From contig NZ_AP024109.1 in the NCBI RefSeq assembly GCF_016591715.1, forward strand, positions 6,322,001 through 6,386,000: a DNA stretch of 64,000 bases. The letters are read 5' to 3'. Positions within the stretch are counted from its first letter, which is position 1. Every line of letters begins with the position of its first letter. This stretch comes from Mesorhizobium sp. J8 (GTDB taxonomy: Bacteria; Pseudomonadota; Alphaproteobacteria; Rhizobiales; Rhizobiaceae). Position numbers and translations under genes: made by a program. The notes beneath the pieces were generated by a model that saw nothing but the letters and a program-made list of their open reading frames with translations, did not search any database and had not been told where the DNA came from. Positions 7,961 through 21,199 of the stretch are shown in pieces.

Positions 7961-8054
7961 AGGTCAGGCCGAGTCGAAAATGTTGGCGTCCGAGAACCGG
8001 AGCGGAGCGTACTTAAAGTACGTGAGCACCGGCATTTGCAGACCGGCCTCACCT
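7961..8054. repeat. Dispersed palindromic repeat, uninterrupted copy
   Basis: Arms AGGTCAGGCCG (7961-7971) and CGGCCTCACCT (8044-8054) enclose a conserved core with CGGAGCGGAGCGTACTT and a central palindrome CGTACTTAAAGTACG. A second copy at 33143-33362 is interrupted by two other repeats. It fills most of the gap between the VWA gene and msrB; no gene is seen in it. Confidence 0.75.
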
Positions 8055-8134
8055 GAATATGCTGTAACAAATGCCTATGTTTCAGCGAATACCCCTTGCA
8101 AGCAACAACGAGCCGCCAAGGCCGAGGAGATTTC

Positions 8135-8539
8135 ATGGACACCCACGCCTATCCCGTCACCCGCACCGATGCCGAATGGCGCGCCCGGCTGACGCCGGAG
8201 CAATATGCCGTCATGCGCAACCACGGCACCGAGCGCCCCGGCAGCTGCGCCCTGCTCTATGAGAAGCGCGCCGGCACTTTCCATTGCGTCGGCTGCGGCC
8301 AGCCGCTGTTCGAATCCAAGCTGAAATTCGAGAGCGGCACCGGCTGGCCGAGCTTCAACGATCCGGTCCCGGGCTCGATCGAGACCACCGTCGACCGCAG
8401 CTACGGCATGGTCCGCACCGAATGCCACTGCTCGCGCTGCGGCAGCCATCTCGGCCACGTCTTCGAGGACGGCCCGCCGCCAACCGGCCTGCGCTATTGC
8501 ATCAACGGCGTGGCGCTACGCTTCGAGCCGGCGGCTTGA
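8135..8539 (+). CDS. msrB: Peptide-methionine (R)-S-oxide reductase
   Basis: A 134-residue MsrB that reduces methionine-R-sulfoxide in proteins. Zinc ligands are the two CxxC pairs CVGC (51-54) and CSRC (99-102). The substrate region SGTGWPSF (68-75) and the catalytic cysteine in [12 protein letters not shown] (Cys122) are present. It appears full-length and cytoplasmic, with no signal peptide. The ATG at 8135 follows a GAGGAG site. It is a single-gene unit closed by a clear terminator at 8563. Confidence 0.95.
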   Translation: MDTHAYPVTRTDAEWRARLTPEQYAVMRNHGTERPGSCALLYEKRAGTFHCVGCGQPLFESKLKFESGTGWPSFNDPVPGSIETTVDRSYGMVRTECHCSRCGSHLGHVFEDGPPPTGLRYCINGVALRFEPAA

Positions 8540-8562
8540 TGCTTCGGAAGCGGCTTCGCCAA

Positions 8563-8585
8563 GGGCGGCTTCGGCCGCCCTTTTT
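8563..8585 (+). terminator. Rho-independent terminator of msrB
   Basis: GGGCGGC (8563-8569), TTCG tetraloop, GCCGCCC (8574-8580), then five T residues. Classic intrinsic terminator 24 bp after the msrB stop. Confidence 0.88.
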
Positions 8586-8667
8586 CGTTGGGGCAACTGC
8601 AGGAAAAGTTCGACGCGGTCAGGCGCGGCGCCTTCGCCGTAGCCCGCATTTGCTCCAGAAAAGACCC

Positions 8668-8964
8668 TCAAACAACGACGCTCGCGATCAGCCAGAGCGC
8701 CGAACCCAGCATCATCAGCTGCGCCTTGAACCCGCCGACCTTCTCCGCCGTTCGCCACACGGCGATGGTGAGAAAGATGTTGTAGGGCACGGGAAGGAAA
8801 TGCACCGCCAGCACCAGCCAGAGCGGCAGCTTCAATCCGAGCAGGATCAGTGCCAGCGCTGAAGAGGCGACGCTCAAGACCGTTCCGACCAGCAGCATGT
8901 CGCGCCAGAACAGCCGGTCGAGCGGCGCTTCACCTCTCCAGCGCGTGCGGAAGAAGTCCGTCAT
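8668..8964 (-). CDS. Small hypothetical membrane protein
   Basis: 98 residues with three hydrophobic stretches, roughly 21-45 (DMLLVGTVLSVASSALALILLGL), 47-70 (LWLVLAVHFLPVPYNIFLTIAVW) and 81-98. The N-terminus is hydrophilic with FRTRWRGEAPLDRLFWRD. I recognise no family. It follows the DUF4268-like gene by 10 bp and shares its strand, so it probably belongs to the same operon, led by the GapR-like gene. Confidence 0.65.
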   Translation of the reverse strand: MTDFFRTRWRGEAPLDRLFWRDMLLVGTVLSVASSALALILLGLKLPLWLVLAVHFLPVPYNIFLTIAVWRTAEKVGGFKAQLMMLGSALWLIASVVV

Positions 8965-8974
8965 CCCCGGCGAC

Positions 8975-9415
8975 CTATTTCTGCCCCAGGACTTCGGTCA
9001 CGGCATCTTCGAAGCGCGAGCACTCCGTTACCAGCCAGTCGGTCATGGCCGGCCAATTGTCCTCGGCATAGCAGTTCACGTGCCACAGTGAATTGATGCC
9101 AAGATCCTGCGCGCTTTGGTCAGGCCTGAGCTTCAGCTTGGCCTCGATCGCCGGCTGGAACGGTTTCAGCCGCGACCACGACTCCGTGGCGCCGAACTTC
9201 TCATTGCGTCCGAAGAAGACGCCGACATGGTTCTGCGCCGGCGCGACATACATCGAAAGCACCAAAGCGAAATCCGGCAGACCACGCTGCCAGAACCAAG
9301 GCCCACGCCGCGCCATCCTTGGCCTTTCCTCCGGATGACGCTCGGCGAAGAGTGTCCAGAAGCCGCGATGGCGGAACTCCGAGGCACGGCGGCCGCCGAA
9401 GTCGAATTCGTTCAT
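8975..9415 (-). CDS. Hypothetical protein, possibly DUF4268-like
   Basis: 146 residues. The layout (an aromatic-rich first half with RRGPWFWQRGLPDFALVLSMYVAP, then VGVFFGRNEKFGATESWSRL, then a helical end) faintly resembles DUF4268, found in some nuclease-associated proteins, but the match is from memory and weak. No catalytic motif or membrane segment is visible. The ATG at 9415 lies 22 bp after the GapR-like gene and the stop is 10 bp before the next gene, so it is the middle of a likely three-gene operon. Confidence 0.65.
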   Translation of the reverse strand: MNEFDFGGRRASEFRHRGFWTLFAERHPEERPRMARRGPWFWQRGLPDFALVLSMYVAPAQNHVGVFFGRNEKFGATESWSRLKPFQPAIEAKLKLRPDQSAQDLGINSLWHVNCYAEDNWPAMTDWLVTECSRFEDAVTEVLGQK

Positions 9416-9437
9416 GGCCGGCTCCCGGCCATGAGGC

Positions 9438-9698
9438 TTACACCATGCCGAGAGCGGCCTTGTAGAGGTCGAGGATGGACTCCTCTTCCTGGCGCTCCGC
9501 CTGATCCTTCTTGCGCAGCCGCACGATGGTGCGGATCGCCTTGGTGTCGAAGCCGGTGCCCTTGGCCTCGGCATAGACGTCCTTGATGTCGTCGGAGATC
9601 GTCTTCTTCTCTTCCTCGAGCCGCTCGATGCGCTCGATGATGGTGCGCAGTTGGCCGGCGGCTACAGTCTGGCTGGTCTCGGTGATTTCGTCGGCCAT
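9438..9698 (-). CDS. DUF2312/GapR-family DNA-binding protein
   Basis: An 86-residue, strongly helical protein of the DUF2312 (UPF0335) family. The segments [50 protein letters not shown] match the family throughout. Caulobacter GapR, the studied member, is a nucleoid-associated protein that clamps overtwisted DNA and supports replication. A similar role here is inferred from family membership. It is first in a short minus-strand operon with two unknown genes. Confidence 0.9.
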   Translation of the reverse strand: MADEITETSQTVAAGQLRTIIERIERLEEEKKTISDDIKDVYAEAKGTGFDTKAIRTIVRLRKKDQAERQEEESILDLYKAALGMV

Positions 9699-9851
9699 TT
9701 TTCTCTCCGCGTCTTCTTGAAGCCATGGCGATTCCCGCCACGGCGAATTGGAGCGGGTTCCCTGCCCGAGCGGGCGCGGCGGGTCAAGACACTTGTCGAG
9801 CGGCTGTGGACGGCTGCTGTCAGCCGCCCATCACGCATCGCTCTCCAACTA

Positions 9852-13310
<3,459 letters not shown>

Positions 13311-13522
13311 GGACTGGGCTCCAGCAGCGTAAGGGAGATGAACCGGCGCAATGATTAGCGTGAAAATGCTGCAGCGCAAACAAATTTGCGCGACAGCTAA
13401 AACGATTTAACTCGCTTGTTTGCGCCAAACCGTCATTGCCGTTCTGCCAATAGCGGCAGCCGGCGTGGGCGGGTATTCCGGGCGCGCGGCGCGGAGCTTC
13501 CGGCAAGGCCGCAAACCCGCAA

Positions 13523-13551
13523 ACGAAAATGCCCGGCGCAAGCGCCGGGCA
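13523..13551 (-). terminator. Terminator downstream of the LIV operon
   Basis: Ten-bp arms TGCCCGGCGC (13530-13539) and GCGCCGGGCA (13542-13551), followed on the minus strand by TTTTCGTTT. It lies 29 bp after the substrate-binding-protein stop, closing the transporter operon. Confidence 0.82.
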
Positions 13552-13579
13552 TCCCGAAAGTCGGCTTGAATTCGCCGGC

Positions 13580-14695
13580 TTATTTCTCGAAGTAGGCGTA
13601 CTTGCCGTCGTCGCCCTTCTTCCATTCGTAGATGACATAGTCCGGACGGGTGATGTCGCCCTTGGCGTCGTAGCCGATGTCGCCGATGGCCGTCTTCCAG
13701 GTGTTGGCCCGGATCGTCTCGGCAACCTTCTGCGCATCGTCGGCCGAGCCGGTCTTGGCGATGGCCTGGGCGATGATCTGCACGGCGGCATAGGAGTAGA
13801 GCGTGTAGGCTTCCGGCTCGAAGCCGGCTGCGCGGAACTTCTCGACCACTTCCTTGGCGGCCGGATTCTTGCGCGGATCCGGAGCGAAGGTGTTGAGCGT
13901 GCCGGCAACGGCATCACCCGCGATCGAGGCCAGCTCGTTGGAGACGATGCCGTCGCCCGAGAACAGCGGTGCCTTCAGGCCCTGGTCGGCCGACTGACGG
14001 ATGATCAGGCCGGCTTCGGTGTGCAGGCCGCCCCAGTAGATGAGCGTGACGCCGTTTTCCTTCATTTTGGCGATGAGGGCCGAGAAGTCCTTGTCGCCGA
14101 CATTCACGCCTTCGTACAACACTTCCTTGATGCCGTTGGCATTGAGGTTCTTCTTGGTTTCATCCGCGAGACCCTGGCCGTAAGGCGTCTTGTCGTGGAC
14201 GATGGCGATCTTGGCGTCCTTGAAGTTCTTGGCGATGTAGTCGCCGGCCACCTTGCCCTGCTGGTCGTCGCGACCGCAGGTGCGGAAGGTGTTCCACATA
14301 CCGCGCTCGGTGAACTTCGGATTGGTCGCCGCGGGCGTGATCTCGAGGATGCCGTTCTCCTGATAGACTTCCGACGCCGGGATCGAGACGCCCGAATTGA
14401 AGTGGCCGTCGACGTACTTGACGCCGTCGGCGACGAACTTGTTGGCGACCGAGATGCCCTGCTTCGGGTCGGAGACGTCGTCACCGATCTCGAGCTTGAG
14501 CTGCTGGCCAAGGATACCGCCCGCCGCGTTGATGTCGGCGACCGCCTGTTCCGCGCCCTTCTGCAACTGTGCGCCGAAGGCGGCGTTCGGGCCGGTGATC
14601 GGACCGGCGACGCCGATCAGGATGTCGGCCCACGCGCTGCCGCTGAACGCGACGAACGCGGTCAGCGCCACGGCGGACAAAAGTGATTTTTTCAT
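13580..14695 (-). CDS. Branched-chain amino acid ABC transporter, substrate-binding protein
   Basis: A 371-residue periplasmic binding protein of the LivK/LIVBP family (type I fold). The signal peptide [23 protein letters not shown] is cleaved near residue 23, leaving [21 protein letters not shown], the typical mature start. Ligand-pocket family segments are [12 protein letters not shown] and [14 protein letters not shown]. It closes a minus-strand operon livH-livM-livG-livF-DUF6867-livK and is separated from the others by a 136-bp gap that may hold its own promoter. Branched-chain amino acid specificity is likely but not certain; related proteins bind other amino acids or amides. Confidence 0.92.
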   Translation of the reverse strand: MKKSLLSAVALTAFVAFSGSAWADILIGVAGPITGPNAAFGAQLQKGAEQAVADINAAGGILGQQLKLEIGDDVSDPKQGISVANKFVADGVKYVDGHFNSGVSIPASEVYQENGILEITPAATNPKFTERGMWNTFRTCGRDDQQGKVAGDYIAKNFKDAKIAIVHDKTPYGQGLADETKKNLNANGIKEVLYEGVNVGDKDFSALIAKMKENGVTLIYWGGLHTEAGLIIRQSADQGLKAPLFSGDGIVSNELASIAGDAVAGTLNTFAPDPRKNPAAKEVVEKFRAAGFEPEAYTLYSYAAVQIIAQAIAKTGSADDAQKVAETIRANTWKTAIGDIGYDAKGDITRPDYVIYEWKKGDDGKYAYFEK

Positions 14696-14831
14696 TGAAA
14701 CGCTCCCATTTACGGAGTGGGCGTGGATGATACTTTCATGCGATGCCCACCCTTATCGCAGAAAGCATAGAATGCCGATTTTCAGGCACTTGTCACGCCG
14801 ATTCATGTCCGAAACGGCGTAATGGTGAACG

Positions 14832-15176
14832 TCAACCTTTCGGTTTCCAGCTTAATAAGGAAGCTCTTTCGTAGAGCCAGTTATACTGTGTCACCATTTG
14901 GTTGGTGCGCGTGTATTGATAGCCGAGGAAGCCCAATATCATCAGCACGATGGTGTCGACGATATAGTAATGCAGCGAGAACATCGTGCCCTCGAACAGC
15001 GCGTGATGGATGAACCTCACGCCAACACCGAGGCCGAGCACGTAGAAGAACAGCTGCAAGTGGCTGCTCCAGGTCTGCGCCGCCGCCTTGCCGGTCATCC
15101 ACGCCGCCCCGCCGCCAAGCAGGCCTGTGACGAACAGGAACTGCCAGATCGAGGCCTCTTCGTAGAGAATACCCAT
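14832..15176 (-). CDS. DUF6867 family membrane protein
   Basis: A 114-residue protein with hydrophobic segments near 11-30 (FLFVTGLLGGGAAWMTG), 38-56 and 68-88 (IVDTIVLMILGFLGYQY), and a C-terminus ending TQYNWLYERASLLSWKPKG. This matches the DUF6867 family, found beside LIV-type transporter genes in rhizobia. It lies between livF and the binding-protein gene on the same strand (17 bp after livF), so it probably belongs to the transporter unit. Its role, whether accessory subunit or unrelated, is unknown. Confidence 0.85.
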   Translation of the reverse strand: MGILYEEASIWQFLFVTGLLGGGAAWMTGKAAAQTWSSHLQLFFYVLGLGVGVRFIHHALFEGTMFSLHYYIVDTIVLMILGFLGYQYTRTNQMVTQYNWLYERASLLSWKPKG

Positions 15177-15193
15177 GATTGATCTCCCCGATC

Positions 15194-15922
15194 TCAGTGA
15201 TGTCCGCCTTCGAGATAGGCTGCGCGCACTTCCGGATTGGCGAGCAGTTCCTTGCCGGTGCCGCTCATCGTCACATTGCCGTTGACCATGACATAACCAC
15301 GCGTCGCCAGTTTGAGCGCGCCGAAGGCGTTCTGCTCGACCAGGAACACGGTCAGCCCCTGCGTCTTGTTGAGCTCGCGGATGGCGTCGAAGATCTGCTT
15401 GACGATCAGCGGCGCCAAGCCCAGCGACGGCTCGTCGAGCAGCAAAAGCTTCGGCCGCGCCATCAGCGCGCGCCCGATCGACAGCATCTGCTGCTCGCCG
15501 CCCGACAGCGTGCCGCCGCGCTGGGCGATGCGCTCTTTCAGCCGCGGGAACAGCGTGAACACCTTCTCGACGTCCTCGTCATAATGTTTGAGGTTGTCGA
15601 GGCTGGCGCCCATCTGCAGGTTTTCCATCACCGTCATGCGCGGGAAGATGCGGCGTCCTTCCGGCGACTGGGCGATACGCAGGCGGGCGATCTCGTGCGT
15701 CGGCAGTTGCGTGATGTCGGTGCCGGCGAAGGTGATGGTGCCGGCGCGAGCGCGCGGAGCGCCGAAGATGGTCATCATCAGGGTCGACTTGCCGGCGCCG
15801 TTGGCGCCGATAAGCGCCACGATCTCACCCTGGTTGACCTGCACGTTGACGCCGTTCAGCGCGCGGATGTTGCCGTAGTAGGTCTCGACGCCCTTGATGT
15901 CGAGCAGCGTTGTGCCGGCCAT
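15194..15922 (-). CDS. livF: Branched-chain amino acid ABC transporter ATP-binding protein LivF
   Basis: A 242-residue ABC ATPase. Walker A GANGAGKST (39-47), signature LSGGEQQM (139-146), Walker B LLLLDEPS (159-166) and the QNAFGAL segment with the switch region are intact. The YYGNIRALNGVNVQVNQGEIVALIGANG opening is characteristic of LivF. Its ATG shares a base with the livG stop, indicating translational coupling. It acts as the second nucleotide-binding subunit with LivG at the inner membrane. Confidence 0.95.
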   Translation of the reverse strand: MAGTTLLDIKGVETYYGNIRALNGVNVQVNQGEIVALIGANGAGKSTLMMTIFGAPRARAGTITFAGTDITQLPTHEIARLRIAQSPEGRRIFPRMTVMENLQMGASLDNLKHYDEDVEKVFTLFPRLKERIAQRGGTLSGGEQQMLSIGRALMARPKLLLLDEPSLGLAPLIVKQIFDAIRELNKTQGLTVFLVEQNAFGALKLATRGYVMVNGNVTMSGTGKELLANPEVRAAYLEGGHH

Positions 15923-17334
15923 TATTTACGCCCTCCACGCGTCGCGGGCTTGGCCGCCGCTTCCTTCGCCAACGCCTTTGCCTGGCCGATCCAGTCTTCG
16001 CGCTCGATGCGCCCGTCAAAGGCGAGATAGGCTTCCGCCGCTTCGATATCGGCCTTTTTCCAGGCGGCGATCTGGTCGAAATGGAAGATGCCGTGCTCGT
16101 TCAGCTTCCGCTCGTTGACCGGGCCTATGCCCTTGATGCGGATCAGGCTGTCGGCCTTGCCGCCGCGCGGCGCGTCGAGGCGGTTGGAGATGCCTTCGGC
16201 CTTTGCGGTGGGCGCCTTCGCGGCCGCCTTTGTCGACCGCGCTTTTGCCGCCGGCTTCTTCGTCGCCGGCTTCGTCGCTGCTGGGGCGACAATCGGCTTG
16301 CTGGCGATTGCCGCGGCGCGCGCGTCGATCTGGGCCGCTTTCGAGGCCCCCTTCGACACCGTGACCCGCTCGCCCTCGTTGGCATGTTCGACGCTGTCGG
16401 AGACCGGGCCGGCCATCATCGAGGCGGAATTTCCCGGCCCGTGCGCGGCGTCCGGCCCGGTATCGAGCTGCTCGATCACATCCTCGTCGCCGACTTCGGT
16501 GAGCACTTCCTGCACTTCCTCGTCGTCGACGCCGAGATAGGCGGCGATGACGCGCGGATCGGTGCGCACCGACTGCGGATTGCCGTCGGAGATCTTGCGG
16601 CCATATTCGAGCACCACGACATGGTCGGAGATCTGCATCACCACCGACATATCGTGCTCGATGAGCAGGATCGATGTGCCGGTGTTGTTCTTGATGTCCA
16701 TCAGAAGCTCGTTGAGCGCGGCCGATTCCTTCGGATTGAGGCCGGCGGCCGGCTCGTCGAGGCACAGCAGCTCCGGCCCCGTGCACATGGCGCGCGCGAT
16801 CTCCAGACGGCGCTGCGCGCCATAGGGCAGGTCGCCGGCCGGGTCGTCGGCGCGGTCGACGAGGTCGGCCTTCTCCAGCCAGTGCCTGGCGAGCTCGATC
16901 GATTCGGCCGAGGCCTGTCGATAGCTCGGGAAGCCGAACAGGCCGAGGAAGGTGTAGCCGGAAGCCTTCATCAGCTTGTTGTGCTGCGCGACCAGAAGGT
17001 TCTCGAGCAGCGTCATACCGGAGAACAGGCGGATGTTCTGGAAGGTACGCGCCACATTGGCTCGCGCCGGGATCTCATGGTTGGGCAGGCGTTCGAGCAG
17101 ATAGGTCGAACCGTCACGCTTGTTGAGCGTGATCATGCCCTCGGTGGGCTTGTAGAAGCCGGTGATGCAGTTGAACACCGTCGTTTTGCCCGCGCCATTC
17201 GGCCCGATCAGCGCGGTGATTTCGCCGCGCCTAGCCTGGAAGGACAGGTCGCCGATGGCGACCAGGCCGCCGAATTTCATCGACAGATGCTCGACCTGCA
17301 GGATGAAGTCGTTCGAGGAAGGGGTCGCGTTCAT
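15922..17334 (-). CDS. livG: LivG ABC ATPase with a helix-hairpin-helix C-terminal extension
   Basis: 470 residues, against about 255 for ordinary LivG. Residues 1-265 are a normal LivG: Walker A GPNGAGKT (44-51), signature region [16 protein letters not shown], Walker [13 protein letters not shown] and the H-loop LIEHD. An acidic then Ala/Lys/Pro-rich linker (about 266-398) follows. Residues 400-458 form a helix-hairpin-helix-like domain starting [17 protein letters not shown] and ending [18 protein letters not shown]. The same kind of tail occurs on L21 at 52054. The ATG at 17334 overlaps the livM stop. The tail's role in a transporter ATPase is unknown. Confidence 0.92.
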   Translation of the reverse strand: MNATPSSNDFILQVEHLSMKFGGLVAIGDLSFQARRGEITALIGPNGAGKTTVFNCITGFYKPTEGMITLNKRDGSTYLLERLPNHEIPARANVARTFQNIRLFSGMTLLENLLVAQHNKLMKASGYTFLGLFGFPSYRQASAESIELARHWLEKADLVDRADDPAGDLPYGAQRRLEIARAMCTGPELLCLDEPAAGLNPKESAALNELLMDIKNNTGTSILLIEHDMSVVMQISDHVVVLEYGRKISDGNPQSVRTDPRVIAAYLGVDDEEVQEVLTEVGDEDVIEQLDTGPDAAHGPGNSASMMAGPVSDSVEHANEGERVTVSKGASKAAQIDARAAAIASKPIVAPAATKPATKKPAAKARSTKAAAKAPTAKAEGISNRLDAPRGGKADSLIRIKGIGPVNERKLNEHGIFHFDQIAAWKKADIEAAEAYLAFDGRIEREDWIGQAKALAKEAAAKPATRGGRK

Positions 17335-18725
17335 CAGCCGTGGCCCTCCTTGGTGAAGGAGGCCGAGACCGCTCTTCGCTCCTTGAGGAAGGCCGTTGGC
17401 TCGCGGCTGCCAACGAAGCCGCGCGGTTTCCACAGCATGACGATCACCATCGCCATGCCGAACAGAAGCATGCGGTAGAGCTCAGGCGTGAAGTCCGGCC
17501 CGAACACCACCTTGAGGAAGTCGAGCTCGCGCAGGATCTCGGTGCCGCCGATCATCACCAGCGCCGCCACCGCGATGCCGCCCAGCGACCCCATGCCGCC
17601 GAGAACGACGATGGCGAGGATGATCGCCGATTCCAGGAAGACGAAGGATTCGGGGCTGACGAAACCTTGCCGGGCGGCGAAGAACGAGCCGGCGAAGCCG
17701 CCGAACATGGCGCCGGTGGCAAAGGCCGTCAGCTTGGTGGTGGTGGTGTTGATGCCGAGCGAGCGGCAGGCGATCTCGTCCTCGCGCAGGGCTTCCCAGG
17801 CGCGGCCCACGGGCAGCCGGCGAAGCCTGATGGTGACGAAGGCGGTGAGGAAGCAGAGCGCCAGGATGAGGTAATAGAGGAAGATCTTGTAGTAGGCGCC
17901 CGATTGGGCGATGTGCAGCACCTTGGCGATGTAATTCGGGTCGGAGACGTTGAACGACATCAGGCCGAAGAACGACACTTTCGGGATGCCGGAGATGCCG
18001 GCCGAACCGTTGGTCACCTCGCGCCAGTTGATCAGCACCAGCCGGATGATCTCACCGAAGGCGAGGGTGACGATCGCCAGATAGTCGCCGCGCAACCGCA
18101 GCACCGGGAAGCCGAGCATCACGCCCCAGAACGCGGCCATGGCGCCCGCAGCCGGCAACAGGATCCAGAAGGACAGGCCGAAATGCGTGCCGAGCAGAGC
18201 ATAGGCATAGGCGCCGACGGCATAGAAGGCGACATAGCCGAGATCGAGCAGGCCGGCGAGCCCGATAACGATGTTCAGGCCCCAGGCGAGCATCACATAG
18301 ATGAGGATCTGGATGCCGAAATTGTCGACCCATTTCAGCGAGCCTTGGAAGCCGAAGAAGGCCACCATGGCGATTGGGTAGAGGATCAGCAAGGTGGCGC
18401 CGATCTTGTTGAAGTTCTGCCTGACGAAGCCGGGCTCGGCGACGACGGCGGGCGCCGCAGCCTTCGCGGCCTTCGACCGTTCCATGGCCGGGACGGCGTA
18501 AGCCACATAGAGGAAACGGCCGACGGTAACGGCGGCGACCACGATGGCGAGCAGGCCCCAGCGCTGCACCAGGATCAGCTCGTTGCTGATGTTCTGGTCG
18601 GTCCTGAGACCGATGAACAGCACGAACAGGCCAAGCGAGATGGCGCCAGCGTAGAGCGCTTCGCGAAAAGCGCGTTGGACAGGAGTAGCGACGGTGTCGC
18701 GCTCCGAAGACACGGTAGCGGCCAT
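17334..18725 (-). CDS. livM: Branched-chain amino acid ABC transporter permease LivM
   Basis: A 463-residue polytopic permease. The conserved core includes [31 protein letters not shown] and the late [20 protein letters not shown] loop that contacts the ATPase. It is longer than the shortest LivM proteins because of an N-terminal region with two extra hydrophobic segments (about 27-45 and 55-75) and a charged linker ([19 protein letters not shown]). This form is common in rhizobia. It lies 5 bp after livH and overlaps livG, placing it firmly in the operon. Confidence 0.94.
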   Translation of the reverse strand: MAATVSSERDTVATPVQRAFREALYAGAISLGLFVLFIGLRTDQNISNELILVQRWGLLAIVVAAVTVGRFLYVAYAVPAMERSKAAKAAAPAVVAEPGFVRQNFNKIGATLLILYPIAMVAFFGFQGSLKWVDNFGIQILIYVMLAWGLNIVIGLAGLLDLGYVAFYAVGAYAYALLGTHFGLSFWILLPAAGAMAAFWGVMLGFPVLRLRGDYLAIVTLAFGEIIRLVLINWREVTNGSAGISGIPKVSFFGLMSFNVSDPNYIAKVLHIAQSGAYYKIFLYYLILALCFLTAFVTIRLRRLPVGRAWEALREDEIACRSLGINTTTTKLTAFATGAMFGGFAGSFFAARQGFVSPESFVFLESAIILAIVVLGGMGSLGGIAVAALVMIGGTEILRELDFLKVVFGPDFTPELYRMLLFGMAMVIVMLWKPRGFVGSREPTAFLKERRAVSASFTKEGHG

Positions 18726-18730
18726 GAGGA

Positions 18731-19633
18731 TCAGACCTTTTCGACTTCAGGCCGGCCGAGAATGCCGGAGGGCAGGAAGATCAGCACGATCGCCAGGATC
18801 GAGAAGGCGGCGACGTCCTTGTAGTCGATCGAGAAATAGGCCGACCACATGCTCTCGATGAAGCCGATCAGCAATCCGCCGAGCACGGCGCCGGGCAGCG
18901 AGCCGATGCCGCCGAGCACCGCCGCCGTGAAAGCCTTCACGCCCGGCACGAAGCCGTCCGAGAACACCACGACGCCGTAATACATCAGGAACAGCGTGCC
19001 GGCGACGGCGGCAAGGGCCGCGCCCATGATGAAGGTGATGGAGATGGTGCGGTCGACGTCGATGCCGAGCAGCGCGGCCATCTTGCGGTCCTGCTCGCAG
19101 GCGCGCTGCGCCCGGCCGAGCGCGGTTCGGTTGACGAGATACCAGAAGATCGCCAGCAATATGACGGTGACGATCACAATGAGGATCTGCTTCAGCGAGA
19201 TGCTGATGCCGTCGATCGTGTAGACCTGGCTGACCAGCGGCGGGATCGGCTTGTTGCGCGGACCCTGCGTGACCTGCACGAAGTTGGACAGCGCGATCGA
19301 CATGCCGATGGCGGTGATCAGCGGCGCCAGGCGGAAGGAGCCGCGCAGCGGCCGGTAGGCCACCTTTTCGATCGTCCAGTTGTAGAGACTGGTGAGAAGC
19401 ATCGCCACGATCATCATGATCAGAAGCGCCACCACGACCGGCACCGAGTAGAACAGCGCGCCGAGGATCAGGAAGACGATGAGCGCGGTGAAGGCGCCGA
19501 CCATGAAAATGTCGCCATGGGCGAAATTGATCATGCCGATGATGCCGTAGACCATCGTATAGCCGATCGCGATCAGCCCATAGATCGATCCCAGCGTCAG
19601 CCCGTTGATAAGCTGCTGGACGAAATATTGCAT
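18731..19633 (-). CDS. livH: Branched-chain amino acid ABC transporter permease LivH
   Basis: A 300-residue permease, first gene of the transporter operon. LivH signatures are present: QQLINGLTLGSIYGLIAIGYTMVYGIIGMINFAHGD at the N-terminus, the coupling loop GRAQRACEQDRKMAALLGIDVDRTI, and the late AFTAAVLGGIGSLPGAVLGGLLIGFIES. About eight membrane segments. It forms a heterodimeric channel with LivM. The operon promoter should lie in the 547-bp gap upstream. Confidence 0.95.
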   Translation of the reverse strand: MQYFVQQLINGLTLGSIYGLIAIGYTMVYGIIGMINFAHGDIFMVGAFTALIVFLILGALFYSVPVVVALLIMMIVAMLLTSLYNWTIEKVAYRPLRGSFRLAPLITAIGMSIALSNFVQVTQGPRNKPIPPLVSQVYTIDGISISLKQILIVIVTVILLAIFWYLVNRTALGRAQRACEQDRKMAALLGIDVDRTISITFIMGAALAAVAGTLFLMYYGVVVFSDGFVPGVKAFTAAVLGGIGSLPGAVLGGLLIGFIESMWSAYFSIDYKDVAAFSILAIVLIFLPSGILGRPEVEKV

Positions 19634-20180
19634 ATTTATGCGGCTCCCCTGGAATGTCGCCTTTCAGGACGCATTCCTTTTCGTATTTCCCCTAGTCGTA
19701 AAGTTTCGAGCCCGGATTGCAACGTGATTTTTCAATCGCTCCGCGTGGTTTGGAAGCACGCCGCCCGATTGCCCGTTTTTTCGCACCCGACCCCTGGACT
19801 ATCGCGGACCCTATCATTGGCACAACGCAATGTCTTTGACGATTCAACCTTATGATGAGCCTCCTGTCGAAGGAATCGGCGTAAAAATAAGTTGATGAGA
19901 AGAATCCTTGCATGAACCGAAGCACTCGGTTTTGCACCGCCGCACCTTCCGCAAGGTCAGGATTCCGCCTTGTGTGACGGTCGCGTGACGGCGAGGCGCA
20001 CTCGATGGAAGGCGCCTCTGCGAAATAGAAAAGCCTCGAAGCAAAGTCTCGGTAAGCAGAGCCTGCCTGTCCTTTGAGCTTGTGTCTTTCAATCCCTTCG
20101 AGCGGCGGATGGAGACGCCCGCCGTCCGCATGTCGCCCGCGCGGCCGGCCCGAGGCCTGGGCGTATCCCGGCCGATCCTG
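19634..20180. other. 547-bp gap upstream of livH
   Basis: No coding gene is supported on either strand; the short open frames here have no conserved content. The gap should hold the livH promoter and leader on the minus strand and the 3' end of the epimerase transcript. One hairpin can be seen (GAGGCGC at 19993-19999 with GCGCCTC at 20012-20018, 12-nt loop). I could not assign a -35/-10 pair with confidence. Confidence 0.5.
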
Positions 20181-21182
20181 TCACGTCACGATGAACCCGT
20201 GCGCAAACGGATCGCGGTCGTCGATGAAGATGGTGTTGAGACCGGTCATTCGTGCCCAGCCGCCGATCGAGGGGATGATCGCCGGCTTGCCGGCCACACT
20301 GACTTCCTTTTCGACCCTGCCCTTGAACAACGAGCCGATGATCGATTCATGCACGAAACTGTCGCCTTCCTTGAGCTTGCCCTTGGCATGGAGCTGCGCC
20401 ATCCGTGCCGAGGTGCCGGTGCCGCAGGGCGAACGATCGATCGCCTTGTCGCCATAGAAGACCGCGTTGCGCGCATCGGCCTCGGCATGTTTCGGCTTGC
20501 CGGTCCACAGCATGTGCGACAACCGGTTGATGCCGGGATTCTCCGGATGCACGAAGGAGTATTTCTCGTTGAGGCGCTGGCGCACCACCGGGCTCCAGGC
20601 GATGAGGTCGCCTGCCGAATAATCGGCCATGTCCCGGTAATTCTTCTGCGGCTCGACGATGGCGTAGAAATTGCCGCCATAGGCAACATCGACGCTGATC
20701 TCGCCGAGCACCGGGCATTCGACGGTCAGGCCTTCGGCATAGAGGAAGGAGGGCACGTTGGTGATGCGCACCTCCTCGACATATTCGCCGACCTGCTTGT
20801 ATTCGGCGATGACCAGGCCGGCCGGCGTGTCGAGCCTCAAGACACCCGGCGTCTTCGGCTTCACAAGCCCATGCTCGACGGCAAAAGTGACCGTGCCGAT
20901 CGTGCCGTGGCCGCACATCGGCAGGCAACCCGACGTCTCGATGAACAGGATGGCGATGTCGCAGTCCTCGCGCGTCGGCGGATAGAGGATCGAGCCCGAC
21001 ATCACGTCATGGCCGCGCGGCTCGAACATCAGCCCGGTACGAATCCAGTCATATTCGGCGAGGAAATGCGCCCGCCGCTCCATCATCGTCGAGCCTTGGA
21101 GCAGCGGCCCGCCGCCGGCGACGAGACGCACCGGATTGCCGCAGGTGTGGCCGTCGATGCAGAAGAAGGATTTCCTGGCCAT
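20181..21182 (-). CDS. 4-hydroxyproline 2-epimerase (proline racemase family)
   Basis: A 333-residue enzyme interconverting trans-4-hydroxy-L-proline and cis-4-hydroxy-D-proline. Both catalytic cysteines are present: MCGHGTIG (Cys90) and DRSPCGTGTSARMA (Cys253). The opening FFCIDGHTCGNPVRLVAGG is that of the hydroxyproline epimerase subgroup. The ATG at 21182 follows a GGAAAC-type site and gives the standard length. It lies 17 bp downstream of the flavoprotein gene on the same strand and belongs to a hydroxyproline degradation operon. Confidence 0.93.
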   Translation of the reverse strand: MARKSFFCIDGHTCGNPVRLVAGGGPLLQGSTMMERRAHFLAEYDWIRTGLMFEPRGHDVMSGSILYPPTREDCDIAILFIETSGCLPMCGHGTIGTVTFAVEHGLVKPKTPGVLRLDTPAGLVIAEYKQVGEYVEEVRITNVPSFLYAEGLTVECPVLGEISVDVAYGGNFYAIVEPQKNYRDMADYSAGDLIAWSPVVRQRLNEKYSFVHPENPGINRLSHMLWTGKPKHAEADARNAVFYGDKAIDRSPCGTGTSARMAQLHAKGKLKEGDSFVHESIIGSLFKGRVEKEVSVAGKPAIIPSIGGWARMTGLNTIFIDDRDPFAHGFIVT

Positions 21183-21199
21183 GTTTGTTTCCTGAACTT

